Shown piece after piece: positions 44,262 through 53,613 of a DNA stretch of 64,000 nt. The notes under the pieces are model-generated. The model made no database searches. It had not been told where the DNA came from and saw only the letters and a program-made list of their open reading frames with translations. Source of the DNA: UMGS2069 sp900557585 (GTDB lineage: Bacteria > Bacillota > Clostridia > Christensenellales > UBA1242); assembly GCA_902476355.1 (NCBI GenBank), contig CABSCS010000002.1:39833-103832 (forward strand), read 5' to 3'. The number at the start of each line of letters is the position of its first letter. The first letter of the stretch is position 1. Position numbers and translations under genes: made by a program.

Positions 44262-45365
44262 ATGAAAATAAAAACTGTTAAACTTGTGTCATTTCGAAAC
44301 TACGACTATCAAATAGTCGATTTTCCAATGCAGATAACTTTGGTGTCGGGTGCAAACGGACAAGGCAAAACCAATTTGGTTGAAAGCATTGTTGTTTCGG
44401 CAACAACAAAAAGCCCAAGAACAAGCAACATGAGCGAACTTATCAAAGACGGTTCTTCCGAGGCAAAAGTTGAAATTTTGCTAGACCGTAAGTTTGGTCA
44501 AATGAACCTTTTATATACGCTTAACACCAAAGGTGAAAAGAAATTTTTCATAAATTCAAATCCAGTTTCAAAAATGAGTGAAGTTTTTGGAAACTTGGTT
44601 GTGGTATATTTTTCTCCCGACGACCTTAAAATTGTGTCTGCTTCGCCAGATAAACGCCGAGACTTTATGGACACCGACATAAGCGAACTTTCGGGCTCAT
44701 ATTATAATTTGATTCAGCGATATAACAAAGTTTTGCTTCAAAGAAACAAACTTTTGAAAACCGAAAGAGAGCGCGCGCTTTTGCTTGCTCAAATTGGTGT
44801 GTGGGACGAGCAACTTGCTCAAATTGCGTCACTGATTATAAAAACGCGTAAATCGTTTATTGAAAAATTGAAAACTCCTGCAAAAGAGGCTTTGAAATTT
44901 ATTTCTTCAAGTAAAGATGACCTTGAAATTGAATATGTTGGGGCAAAGGGAACAACTGCTGAGGAAATTAAAGCCGAACTTTTGAAGTCTTTGAAATTCA
45001 ATTTAGACAGAGACATTGAACTTGGCTATACTTCGGTTGGCCCACACCGTGATGATATTTATTTTGGACTAAACGGCAAAGATGCACGAAATTTTGCAAG
45101 CCAGGGTCAACAAAGAAGCATTGTTCTTGCTTTAAAGTTTGCCGAACTTGAAATTTTTGAAAAAGAACTTGGAGAAGAGCCAGTTTTGGTTCTTGATGAT
45201 GTGTTCAGTGAACTTGACACAACAAGACAACGCAGACTCTATGAAAAAATGAGTAAATATCAAACAATCATCACAGGAACACAGTTCAAGTTTAAACCTG
45301 TTTCTAATTTTGAAACAATCCGCATTAAAGAGGGGAATGTTGCAAGAAAAAAAGTGTCAAAATAA
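44262..45365 (+). CDS. recF: DNA replication and repair protein RecF
   Basis: RecF loads recombination proteins at single-strand gaps. The 367-residue SMC-like ATPase has Walker A GANGQGKTN (near 32), the signature region ASQGQQRSIVLALK and Walker B PVLVLDDVFSELD. I start at ATG 44262 rather than the upstream TTG 44247, because the -10 TATAAT sits inside the longer version. The six-base gap from -10 to ATG and absent Shine-Dalgarno suggest leaderless translation. It is the first plus-strand gene of the replication block. Confidence 0.94.
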   Translation: MKIKTVKLVSFRNYDYQIVDFPMQITLVSGANGQGKTNLVESIVVSATTKSPRTSNMSELIKDGSSEAKVEILLDRKFGQMNLLYTLNTKGEKKFFINSNPVSKMSEVFGNLVVVYFSPDDLKIVSASPDKRRDFMDTDISELSGSYYNLIQRYNKVLLQRNKLLKTERERALLLAQIGVWDEQLAQIASLIIKTRKSFIEKLKTPAKEALKFISSSKDDLEIEYVGAKGTTAEEIKAELLKSLKFNLDRDIELGYTSVGPHRDDIYFGLNGKDARNFASQGQQRSIVLALKFAELEIFEKELGEEPVLVLDDVFSELDTTRQRRLYEKMSKYQTIITGTQFKFKPVSNFETIRIKEGNVARKKVSK

Positions 45366-45380
45366 GGCACTTTTTCTTTT
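45348..45380 (+). terminator. recF terminator overlapping its stop
   Basis: AAAAAAAGTG pairs with CACTTTTTCTTTTT around the recF stop codon. The stem is short, so this call is moderate. Confidence 0.55.
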
Positions 45381-45690
45381 TGCGCTTTTTTAGGGCTGAA
45401 ACAAAAATATTGTTTCATATTTTTGATTTGTCAATTTTTAAAATTGGGTCGAAAATTGGCTTTTTTTCAAAAATATATTTCATGCTCTCACGCTTTGTTT
45501 TATATTTTCACATAAAGTTCTTTGCATGGGGTTTATTTTGTGCTTAAAAGTGCCAATTTTGTCCTTATTTTATAAATATATATAATAATATTATATATAA
45601 GTTTAAAAAACGCTTGCATGGGGCACCATTTTTTTGGTATAATTGGTGATAGCAAAAGACATGCTATAAAATTTTTTAAAGGGGCTAAAT
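45381..45690 (+). promoter_or_regulatory. AT-rich recF-gyrB intergenic region with tandem promoters
   Basis: This 310-bp stretch has no gene. It holds a very AT-rich run (about 45565-45602) and two copies of TTGCATGGGG (45532-45541, 45614-45623). The second TTGCAT is followed at 18 bp by TATAAT (45638-45643) and is probably the gyrB promoter. The first may be a second promoter. An origin element is possible but unsupported by DnaA boxes. Confidence 0.45.
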
Positions 45691-47607
45691 ATGGACGATA
45701 TAAACGAAAAAGTTGAACATGAATATGGTCAAGAGCAAATTCAAGTTCTTGAAGGTCTTGAACCTGTAAGAAAAAGACCAGGAATGTATATTGGTTCAAC
45801 CGATGAAAGAGGACTTCACCACCTTGTAACCGAAATTGTTGACAACTCTATTGATGAAGCACTTGCAGGCTATTGCAACCAAATTGATGTTGAAATCAAT
45901 AAAGATGGTTCATGCTCTGTTACAGATAACGGACGTGGAATCCCAACTGGAATCCACCCAAAAGAGGGTAAAAGTGCGGTTGAAATTGTTTTGACAAAAC
46001 TCCACGCTGGTGGAAAGTTTGGTGGCGGAGGATATAAAATTTCTGGTGGACTTCACGGGGTTGGTTTGTCTTGCGTTAACGCGCTTTCAGAATGGCTTGA
46101 AGTTGAAGTTTTCCAAAACGGAAACCACTATAAACAAGTGTATAATCGTGGAATCCCACAAAGAGACCTTGCAATTATTGGAAAGTCTGACAAAACTGGA
46201 ACAAAAGTAACTTTCATGCCAGACAGTGAAATTTTCGAAACAACAACATTTGATTTTGACATTATCAAATCACGTCTTCGTGAACTTGCATTTTTGAACA
46301 AAGGAATCAAAATCATTGCAACCGACCACCGAGTTGACAAGCAAGAAATCATGCACTATGAAGGTGGAATTGTTGAATTTGTTGACCAAATGAACATCAG
46401 CAAAGAAACAGTTTTCCCAAAACCAATTTATATTGAAGATTCAATCAAGGGTGGGGAAATTGAAATTTGTTTGCAATATAATGACAGTTATAACGAGGTT
46501 ATTCATGCCTATGCAAACAACATCAACACACAAGAAGGTGGAACACACCTTGAAGGGTTTAAAAAAGCACTCACAAAAGTTATCAACGACTATGGTCATA
46601 AACTCAATGTTTTGAAAGAAAGCGAAAAACTTTCAGGTGATGATGTTCGTGAAGGTTTGACGGCGGTTGTTTCTGTTAAACTTGAAGACCCACAATTTGA
46701 AGGTCAAACAAAAACAAAACTCGGAAACAGTTTCATGCAAACCGCAGTTTCAAAAGTTGTTTGTGAAAAACTTGGTGAATATTTTGAAGAAAATCCTCGT
46801 GAAGCAAAAGAACTTATCTTGAAAAGTGTAACAGCACAACGTGCAAGAGAGGCAGCTCGTCTTGCTCGTGAAAACACAAGAAGAAAAGGCGTTCTTGAAA
46901 CAAACTCACTTCCAGGAAAACTTGCAGACTGCTCGGAAAGAGACCCAAAACTTTGCGAAATCTATATTGTAGAGGGTGACTCTGCGGGTGGAACAGCAAA
47001 ACAAGGAAGAGACCGCCGTTTCCAAGCAATTTTGCCTCTTCGTGGAAAGATTTTGAACGTTGAAAAAGCAAGACTAAATCGTATTTTGGAAAACAACGAA
47101 ATCAAAGCAATGGCAACCGCTTTTGGTGCTGGAATTGGTGATGATTTCGACATTTCAAAACTTCGTTATGATAAAATCATTTGTATGACCGATGCCGATG
47201 TCGATGGTGCACACATTCGAATTTTGCTTTTGACATTCTTCTATCGTTTTATGCGTCCACTGCTTGAAGAAGGACACGTTTATTCTGCAATGCCTCCACT
47301 TTATAAAGTTTCTCGTGGAAAACAAGATATTTACTGTTATACCGATGAAGAAAAGGAAAAAGCAGTTGCCGACTTTGGTGGCGAATCTCGTTGTGATGTT
47401 CAACGATATAAAGGTCTTGGAGAAATGGATAAAGAACAACTTTGGGACACAACAATGAACCCAGCAAATCGTTCTCTTGTTCAAATCAAAATGAAAGACG
47501 CTGTCGAGGCAGAACAAGTGTTCGCACTTTTGATGGGTGAAGATCCAGTTTTAAGACGTCAGTTCATTGAAGAAAATGCAAGTCTTGTAACCGATATTGA
47601 CATCTAG
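45691..47607 (+). CDS. gyrB: DNA gyrase subunit B
   Basis: GyrB is the ATPase half of gyrase, which negatively supercoils DNA. The 638-residue protein has the GHKL ATPase motifs (EIVDNSIDEALAGY, VTDNGRGIPTG, GGGYKISGGLHGVGLS), the TOPRIM acidic sites EGDSAGG and TDADVDGAHI, PLRGKILNVEKAR, and the C-terminal GLGEMDKEQLWDTTM. AAAGGGG precedes the ATG. It is followed after nine bases by a MazG-like gene and then gyrA, apparently one operon. Confidence 0.96.
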   Translation: MDDINEKVEHEYGQEQIQVLEGLEPVRKRPGMYIGSTDERGLHHLVTEIVDNSIDEALAGYCNQIDVEINKDGSCSVTDNGRGIPTGIHPKEGKSAVEIVLTKLHAGGKFGGGGYKISGGLHGVGLSCVNALSEWLEVEVFQNGNHYKQVYNRGIPQRDLAIIGKSDKTGTKVTFMPDSEIFETTTFDFDIIKSRLRELAFLNKGIKIIATDHRVDKQEIMHYEGGIVEFVDQMNISKETVFPKPIYIEDSIKGGEIEICLQYNDSYNEVIHAYANNINTQEGGTHLEGFKKALTKVINDYGHKLNVLKESEKLSGDDVREGLTAVVSVKLEDPQFEGQTKTKLGNSFMQTAVSKVVCEKLGEYFEENPREAKELILKSVTAQRAREAARLARENTRRKGVLETNSLPGKLADCSERDPKLCEIYIVEGDSAGGTAKQGRDRRFQAILPLRGKILNVEKARLNRILENNEIKAMATAFGAGIGDDFDISKLRYDKIICMTDADVDGAHIRILLLTFFYRFMRPLLEEGHVYSAMPPLYKVSRGKQDIYCYTDEEKEKAVADFGGESRCDVQRYKGLGEMDKEQLWDTTMNPANRSLVQIKMKDAVEAEQVFALLMGEDPVLRRQFIEENASLVTDIDI

Positions 47608-47615
47608 GGTGAAAT

Positions 47616-47918
47616 ATGAAACAAGAATATAAAAATCATTATAAAAACTTTCTTGACAGTTGGGGCTATGACGCTCAGGCCATGATGGCAATTGAGGAAA
47701 TGAGTGAACTTACAAAAGAAATTTGCAAGAGTCACCGTAAACGCTCTGACTATAAGGAAGAAGACATGATAGAAGAAATTGCAGATGTTTTAAACATGGT
47801 TGAACAACTTGAATATTTCTTTGGAGAAGACAAAGTTGAAGCCGTGAGAGACAAGAAGATTGAAAGAACATTAAAACGTCTGTCAGAATGGAAAGAAAAA
47901 CAGAGCAAAGGAGAATAA
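47616..47918 (+). CDS. MazG-like nucleotide pyrophosphohydrolase
   Basis: The 100-residue all-helical protein has the MazG/dUTPase-like acidic signature AIEEMSELTKEICK (about 26-39) and EEIADVLNMVEQLEYFF (about 54-70), giving the EExxE...ExxD Mg2+ site. Family members hydrolyse nucleoside triphosphates, often to remove noncanonical ones. Here it lies between gyrB and gyrA, eight bases after the first stop and one base before the gyrA start codon. This is an unusual site and suggests co-expression with gyrase. Its substrate cannot be told from sequence. Confidence 0.75.
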   Translation: MKQEYKNHYKNFLDSWGYDAQAMMAIEEMSELTKEICKSHRKRSDYKEEDMIEEIADVLNMVEQLEYFFGEDKVEAVRDKKIERTLKRLSEWKEKQSKGE

Positions 47919-47919
47919 A

Positions 47920-50451
47920 ATGGCAAAAAAACATGATTATAGCAGTGAATATGAACAAATTGTTGATAACACAACAATCATTCCTGTTGAAATTGAAAAC
48001 GAAATGAAAAAGTCTTTCATGGCATATGCCATGGCAGTTAACGTTTCGCGTGCGATTCCAGATGTTCGAGATGGCTTGAAGCCTGTTCACAGAAGAATTT
48101 TGTACACAATGTATGAAGATGGTTTAACAAATGATAAGCCATTCCGTAAATGTGCAACAGCAGTTGGTTCTGTGCTTGGACGTTATCACCCTCATGGTGA
48201 CAGTGCGGTTTATGGCGCGCTTGTTCGTTTGGCACAAGACTTTTCAATCCGTTGCCCACTTATCGAGGGTCACGGAAACTTTGGTTCGGTTGATGGCGAT
48301 CCCCCAGCGGCTTACCGTTATACAGAGGCTCGTCTTTCAAAAATCGCAGCAGAAATGCTTCGCGACATTGATAAAAACACAGTTGACTTTGTGCCAAACT
48401 TTGACAGCACTCGTCAACAACCAACAGTTCTTCCATCAAGATTTCCAAACCTTTTGGTTAATGGTTCAGACGGAATCGCGGTTGGAATGGCAACAAACAT
48501 TCCTCCACACAACCTTGGAGAGGTTATCGATGCAACTGTTGCACTTTTGCACAACCCAGACATTACAATTGAAGAACTCATTCAAATTCTTCCAGCCCCA
48601 GACTATCCAACTGGTGGTTTGATTCTTGGAACAAAAGGCATTGCCAACGCCTATACAACAGGAAAGGGCAACATTGTTGTTCGTGCAAGAACCGAAATTG
48701 AAGATGACGGAAACAGAAGTCGAATCATTGTTTCTGAAATCCCATATCAAGTGAACAAAGCCGAACTTATCGTTGCAATTGCTGACCTTGTAAAAAACAA
48801 AAGGGTAGAAGGCATTGCAGACATTAAAGAAGAGTCTGATAAAAAAGGAATGAGAATTGTAATTGAAATCAAGAACAACTATCAACCTCAAGTTGTTTTA
48901 AACTATTTGTTAAAACACACCGACCTTCAAACTTCATATGGTGTAACTTTCCTTGCTCTTGACAACGGAACACCAAAAATCATGAACCTTAAACAAATAC
49001 TTTGCGCCTATGTTGACCATCAAAAAGATGTTGTAACAAGAAGAACACGCTTCGATTTGAATCGTGCAGAAGAAAGAGAGCACATTGTTAAAGGTTTGGT
49101 TGTTGCTCTTGCAAACATTGATGAAGTCATCAGAATCATCAAAGCGTCAACCGATCGTCAAGATGCTTCAACAAAACTTCAAGAAAGTTTCCTTCTTTCA
49201 GACAAACAAGCAAACGCAATTTTGGATATGCGCCTTCAACGTCTCACTTCTTTGGAAGTTGAAAAACTCAAAGAAGAACAAGAAGAACTTTTGAACACAA
49301 TTGTTGAACTTAAAGGCATTTTGGCAAGCGACGAAAAAATCAAAAACATCATTGCAACCGAACTTCTTGAAATTAAAGAAAAATATGGCGAGCCAAGAAA
49401 AAGTGAAATCACACAAGACCTTTCAAGCATTGACATTGGAGATTTGATTGAACAAGAAGATGTTGTAATTTCAATGACACACTTTGGCTATATCAAACGT
49501 ATTCCTGTTGATGAATACAAAAGTCAACACCGTGGTGGAATGGGCGTTACTGCACACAAAGCAAAAGAAGAAGACTTTGTTGAAAACTTGTTCATTTCAA
49601 ACACACACGACGACATTATGTTTTTCAGTAATTTCGGAAAGGTTTACACCATTAAAGGATATGAAATTCCAGAAGGACAAAAACAAGCAAAAGGACGCGC
49701 AGTTGTCAACTTGCTTGAAGTTGCCGATGGTGAAAAAATCAACACAATCATGCCAATGCCAAAACAAACCGAAGGATATTTGGTTATCGCAACAAAAAGT
49801 GGCATGATCAAGAAGACCGACATTAAAGAATATGCAAACATTCGAAAGAGCGGAAAAATTGCAATTTCACTTGCCGAGGGCGATGAACTTATTTCTGTTC
49901 AATTCTCAAAAGGTGACGATGAAATTTTGGTTGCTTCAAACGAAGGAAAGTGCATCAAGTTCAGCGAAAATGATGTTCGTCCTCTTGGAAGAGACACAAT
50001 GGGTGTTCGTGCAATTGACCTTGCCGATGACGACTATTTGGTTGATATGATTGTTTTGAAACCAGACACACAAATTATCACTGTTTCTGCAAATGGCTAT
50101 GGAAAACGTTCACCACAAAGCGAATATCGTTTGCAAAACCGTCGTGGAAAGGGTGTAAAGGCTGGCGTGTTCAATGCAAAAACTGGCAGACTTGTAAACC
50201 TTAAACAAGCAACCGAAGATGAAGATATCATGATGATTGCAGACAACGGAATCATCATCAGAACCCCAGCAAAGGACATCAGTGTTATCGGTCGTGATAC
50301 TGTTGGTGTAAAGATTATGCGTCTTAAAGACAATGCAAAAGTAACTTGCGTTGCAATTGCAGACCATATTGCTGAAGACTTGACAGATGATGGCGACCTT
50401 CACGATGATATTGAAATTTCTGAAACTTTCACAGATGAAAACAACGAATAG
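47920..50451 (+). CDS. gyrA: DNA gyrase subunit A
   Basis: The 843-residue subunit cleaves and religates DNA with Tyr134 (RYTEA). The N-terminal breakage-reunion domain is normal, and a six-bladed C-terminal wrapping domain follows (VISMTHFGYIKRI, GMVTAHKAKEED-like blades) with the GyrA box QNRRGKG. In the quinolone pocket GRYHPHGDSAVYGAL, the equivalent of E. coli Ser83 is Ser95 but the equivalent of Asp87 is Gly99. Gly at that site is a known quinolone-resistance substitution elsewhere. The C-terminal tail is acidic. Ribosome site AAAGGAG. Confidence 0.96.
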   Translation: MAKKHDYSSEYEQIVDNTTIIPVEIENEMKKSFMAYAMAVNVSRAIPDVRDGLKPVHRRILYTMYEDGLTNDKPFRKCATAVGSVLGRYHPHGDSAVYGALVRLAQDFSIRCPLIEGHGNFGSVDGDPPAAYRYTEARLSKIAAEMLRDIDKNTVDFVPNFDSTRQQPTVLPSRFPNLLVNGSDGIAVGMATNIPPHNLGEVIDATVALLHNPDITIEELIQILPAPDYPTGGLILGTKGIANAYTTGKGNIVVRARTEIEDDGNRSRIIVSEIPYQVNKAELIVAIADLVKNKRVEGIADIKEESDKKGMRIVIEIKNNYQPQVVLNYLLKHTDLQTSYGVTFLALDNGTPKIMNLKQILCAYVDHQKDVVTRRTRFDLNRAEEREHIVKGLVVALANIDEVIRIIKASTDRQDASTKLQESFLLSDKQANAILDMRLQRLTSLEVEKLKEEQEELLNTIVELKGILASDEKIKNIIATELLEIKEKYGEPRKSEITQDLSSIDIGDLIEQEDVVISMTHFGYIKRIPVDEYKSQHRGGMGVTAHKAKEEDFVENLFISNTHDDIMFFSNFGKVYTIKGYEIPEGQKQAKGRAVVNLLEVADGEKINTIMPMPKQTEGYLVIATKSGMIKKTDIKEYANIRKSGKIAISLAEGDELISVQFSKGDDEILVASNEGKCIKFSENDVRPLGRDTMGVRAIDLADDDYLVDMIVLKPDTQIITVSANGYGKRSPQSEYRLQNRRGKGVKAGVFNAKTGRLVNLKQATEDEDIMMIADNGIIIRTPAKDISVIGRDTVGVKIMRLKDNAKVTCVAIADHIAEDLTDDGDLHDDIEISETFTDENNE

Positions 50452-50561
50452 TTGATTCATAAATATTGATATATATTTAAACTTTTATTGTAGAGCAATA
50501 TTGATTTGTGTATATGAATTTTATTGCAAAGTGAAATTGATTTTGAAATATAAAAGCAAAT

Positions 50562-50590
50562 AAAAAAGCACCAAAATTTGGTGCTTTTTT
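50562..50590 (+). terminator. gyrA operon terminator
   Basis: AAAAAAGCACC-aaaattt-GGTGCTTTTTT lies about 110 bases past the gyrA stop. Bases 50591-50712 hold no gene. Confidence 0.82.
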
Positions 50591-50712
50591 GTATGTGAAA
50601 ATATGCATTTGAATTGTGTTTTTAAGCGTGAATATTTATCAATATTTAGAACTGTGCTTTTTTTGTTGTTGGGGAAATAGTCTTAAAAGATAAGTTTTCA
50701 CTAAAAGCGCAA

Positions 50713-50746
50713 TAAAAAAACTCCAAGAGAAATTCTTGGGGCTTTT
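50713..50746 (-). terminator. Terminator of the lepB-degV-lipoprotein unit
   Basis: On the minus strand CCAAGA-atttc-TCTTGG is followed by AGTTTTTTT, just past the stop at 50754. Confidence 0.75.
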
Positions 50747-50753
50747 GATTTAT

Positions 50754-51332
50754 TTATTTTCCGATTTTTGAAAGGTCGTGTTTTCCATAGAATCTGACAT
50801 TTGAAATGTCAATTTTAAGACCGGTGTTTTCACCGTTTGCGAAATAGTACATTGTTCCGTCAATCTCAATTGAAACCGTTGTTGTTTCAGAATATGATTC
50901 AACATAGTCATCAATTTGAACAGAAACTGAAACTGCTTTTCCTTTCACAGCAGGAACTGTAACAACAAATTTTGGGTTGCCATCTTTTGTGTCGTGGTTT
51001 TTAAGGTTAGAGAAACGAACAATAAATTGAAGTTCTTCGGTTTGGTTTGAATAAATATCAAAAGTGATTTTGTTGATTGTCATTTTATAAAGCCAATCAG
51101 AAATTCCTGTGAACTTTACTTTTGTATATTGTGTCAAGTTGTCAAACTTATTGTCGGTGAAAGTTGAAAGTTTGTCTTCAATATCGCCAGTTTTGTCATA
51201 AACATTATAAATAACTTTGTTTTCGAAATATCTTGATGCATCTATTGGTTGTTCATTTTTGCCACATGCTGTGAAAAGAAGTGGGCAAATGCAAATTAAA
51301 ACTGCGCAAATAAATGTAAAAATCTTTTTCAT
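50754..51332 (-). CDS. Lipoprotein of unknown function
   Basis: The 192-residue precursor has a lipoprotein signal, MKKIFTFICAVLICICPLLFTACG (lipobox FTAC, Cys23). The mature part is beta-rich (NKVIYNVYDKTGD, TQYTKVKFTGISDWLYKMTINKITFDIYSN) and resembles no family I can name. Its start overlaps the degV stop by one base, so the two are translationally coupled. The residue pattern suggests a single extracellular beta-sandwich domain. Confidence 0.65.
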   Translation of the reverse strand: MKKIFTFICAVLICICPLLFTACGKNEQPIDASRYFENKVIYNVYDKTGDIEDKLSTFTDNKFDNLTQYTKVKFTGISDWLYKMTINKITFDIYSNQTEELQFIVRFSNLKNHDTKDGNPKFVVTVPAVKGKAVSVSVQIDDYVESYSETTTVSIEIDGTMYYFANGENTGLKIDISNVRFYGKHDLSKIGK

Positions 51333-52195
51333 TAAATTTTGCCCCCGTCGTTAATATAGAAAAGGCCAAGGGTGCCTTTTCCGCAATGACTTGTGATTGT
51401 TGCGCCTGCTGGAACAACGACAATTTGTTTAAAAATGTTTTTTGCTTTCAAATATTCAACTGCTTCGTCAATAATTTCTGGTTCAAGAGAAGTTTGAGCC
51501 AAACAGCAAATTGATTTGTCTGGGTTTGGATAGTCTTTCAAAGTGTCGTCGAAATATTGTTTCAAAACAGCAATCATTTTTCCACGAGGCTTTCCAGTGT
51601 TTTGCATTATTCCGTCAACAAGTTGAATGCGTGGTTTGATTTTTAAAAGGTTTGCACCAAGAAGGGCAACGGCAGAGCATCTTCCACCCTTATAAAGATA
51701 GTCAACTTCTTGAATAATGAAACTTGCTTGAACAAAAGGAACTCTTTTTTCAACGCGTTTTGCAATTTCATGAAGTGGAAGACCAGCACGAGCAAGTTCA
51801 CATGCATAAATAACCAAAAGTCCAGTTCCAATTGAAAGGCTTTTGCCGTCAACTGAAACAACTCTTCCACAAAAATAGTTTGCTGCGGTCACTGAATTGT
51901 TATAGGTGCTTGAAATGTTTCCAGAAAGACTGATATGAAGAACATATGAATCTGGGTCTTTTGCAAGAATGCTTTCAAAAAACACACGATAGTCTTCAAC
52001 GCTGATTGCGCTTGTTTTTGGAAGTTTTTTTGTTGCTTTAACATAATCAAAAATGGTTTGTTCGTCAACATCAACTCCGTCACGATGTTCCTCACCGCCA
52101 AGCATAACATAGATTGGGATAATGGAAACATTGTTTTCTTTGATTTGTTCTGGCAAAAGGTCGCAAGAACTGTCTGATGAAATGAATACTTTCAT
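51332..52195 (-). CDS. DegV family fatty-acid-binding protein
   Basis: The 287-residue protein has DegV features: MKVFISSDSSCDLLP start, KKLPKTSAISVEDY, SSTYNNS, DGKSLSIGTG, YLYKGGRCS and the C-terminal TSHCGKGTLGLFY. DegV proteins bind long-chain fatty acids and in some firmicutes act as the FakB subunit that presents fatty acid to the kinase FakA for phospholipid synthesis. I start at 52195, where AAGGAG precedes the ATG. Two more paralogues lie at 61216-62908. Its neighbours are lepB upstream and an overlapping lipoprotein gene. Confidence 0.88.
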   Translation of the reverse strand: MKVFISSDSSCDLLPEQIKENNVSIIPIYVMLGGEEHRDGVDVDEQTIFDYVKATKKLPKTSAISVEDYRVFFESILAKDPDSYVLHISLSGNISSTYNNSVTAANYFCGRVVSVDGKSLSIGTGLLVIYACELARAGLPLHEIAKRVEKRVPFVQASFIIQEVDYLYKGGRCSAVALLGANLLKIKPRIQLVDGIMQNTGKPRGKMIAVLKQYFDDTLKDYPNPDKSICCLAQTSLEPEIIDEAVEYLKAKNIFKQIVVVPAGATITSHCGKGTLGLFYINDGGKI

Positions 52196-52236
52196 TTTTT
52201 TCTCCTTGGTATTAGTGTGTATATTGTATCTGATTT

Positions 52237-53463
52237 TTACGCGTTTTGCAAGCGTGTGCCAAAAATTGCTGTCCAAATTGATTCAAGCATGTTTTTTCCA
52301 TATTTAACTTGAATTGCAACTTTGCCAACAATTTCGTTTTTTTTCACGGTTCCAAACATTCTGCTGTCAATTGAACCATGACTGCGCTCGTCTGCAATGT
52401 TATAACTGTTTCGATTGTCGCCCATAACAAAATATTCATCTTTGCCCATGGTGATTGAAAACTCGCCAGCAGTTATGGTTTCGGTTGTGTTGGTGTTTTT
52501 GAGTCCTGCAACAAGTTCGTTATAAAACTCATAATATTCAGAAGGCTCATAGGTGTTTTGAATTTTTGTTTGTGCTTCTTTTGTATATGTTTCGTTCAGT
52601 TTGTTGCCGTTTAAATAAATGTCAACAACAAAATAGATTTGTCCATATTCATAGGTTGTGTCAACTTTCTTGAATGTAAGAGTGTCACCAGGGGTTGCGA
52701 TTACTCTTTTAATAATCTGCTTTCCGCTTGGGGTTTTTCCACCTTTAATCACAACAATGTCTTTATAATGAATGTTTTTTGATTTTGAAACATACACAAT
52801 GTCGGTATAGGTTTCGCCACCGTCACCAGATGCAGATGCATTGATTGTTGGAAGCATGCTATATCCTTGAACCTCAACTGGAACAAGAACAATGTTAAAT
52901 GTGAAAAGAGATGTGATAAAACACATTGCAAAAATTATCATTGCTCCAAGAACATATCGAAAAACAGTGCTTCCGGTTATGATTTCAATTGTCTTCACAA
53001 TCGAAGTTTTCTCTTTGTGCGGAACTGATACATTTGAATTGATTTCAATGTTTGAAAGAGAGTCGCTTTCGCCAATTGTTTCAGAAGTCTTGTTTTCTTC
53101 GTTGTTTTTTGAAATTTGTGTTTGCTCACTTTCAAGTGTTTGAATAGTGATTGATTTGTTATCTGCAATTTCGGTCAAAACTTTGTTTTCTGCATTTTCT
53201 TTTTCGGGTGTCAACTTTTTAACACTTCTTGGTTTTGAAGTAGTTTTAGTTTTTTTGTTTTCACTTTCAGTTTTTGCAGATGAAGTCTTTTTTGTTGAAG
53301 TTGTCTTTTTTGTGCCAGATGCATTTTTTGTTTTAGATGCAGAGGTTATTTTTTCTTTTGTTGTTTTTGGTTTTTCAACTATTTTTGCATCATCAAAAAC
53401 GGCAACAGAGTTGTTGTCGGTTTGGGTTTCAGAAAAAATTGTTTTGTTTTCGTTTTCTTGCAT
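52237..53463 (-). CDS. lepB: Signal peptidase I with long basic N-terminal tail
   Basis: The 408-residue protease removes signal peptides from secreted proteins. Its core starts at the membrane helix (about 170-195). The catalytic Ser is in VQGYSMLPT, the Lys in KRVIATPGD, and the family box MGDNRNS follows near 360. The N-terminal ~165 residues are a cytoplasmic tail of Lys, Thr, Ser and Glu, low complexity and much longer than usual. On the minus strand TTGCAA, 17 bp and TAAAAT end six bases before the ATG, and no ribosome site is present, so translation is probably leaderless. degV follows after about 40 bases. Confidence 0.9.
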   Translation of the reverse strand: MQENENKTIFSETQTDNNSVAVFDDAKIVEKPKTTKEKITSASKTKNASGTKKTTSTKKTSSAKTESENKKTKTTSKPRSVKKLTPEKENAENKVLTEIADNKSITIQTLESEQTQISKNNEENKTSETIGESDSLSNIEINSNVSVPHKEKTSIVKTIEIITGSTVFRYVLGAMIIFAMCFITSLFTFNIVLVPVEVQGYSMLPTINASASGDGGETYTDIVYVSKSKNIHYKDIVVIKGGKTPSGKQIIKRVIATPGDTLTFKKVDTTYEYGQIYFVVDIYLNGNKLNETYTKEAQTKIQNTYEPSEYYEFYNELVAGLKNTNTTETITAGEFSITMGKDEYFVMGDNRNSYNIADERSHGSIDSRMFGTVKKNEIVGKVAIQVKYGKNMLESIWTAIFGTRLQNA

Positions 53464-53469
53464 ATGGTT

Positions 53470-53498
53470 ATTTTATCACAAAGCCAACGGCATTGCAA
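53470..53498 (-). promoter_or_regulatory. lepB promoter, predicted leaderless
   Basis: On the minus strand TTGCAA (53493-53498), exactly 17 bp and TAAAAT (53470-53475), with six bases to the ATG. A divergent TTGACA at 53563-53568 probably serves tRNA-Arg. Confidence 0.65.
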
Positions 53499-53613
53499 AC
53501 AAATATAAATCTATGTTTGACAAAATCTGTCGAAAAAATCAGACATCAAATCTCAAAAAACATTGACAAAATCTTTGAAAAGTTAGAAAATATAGGGGCA
53601 TGAAAATGTTTTT

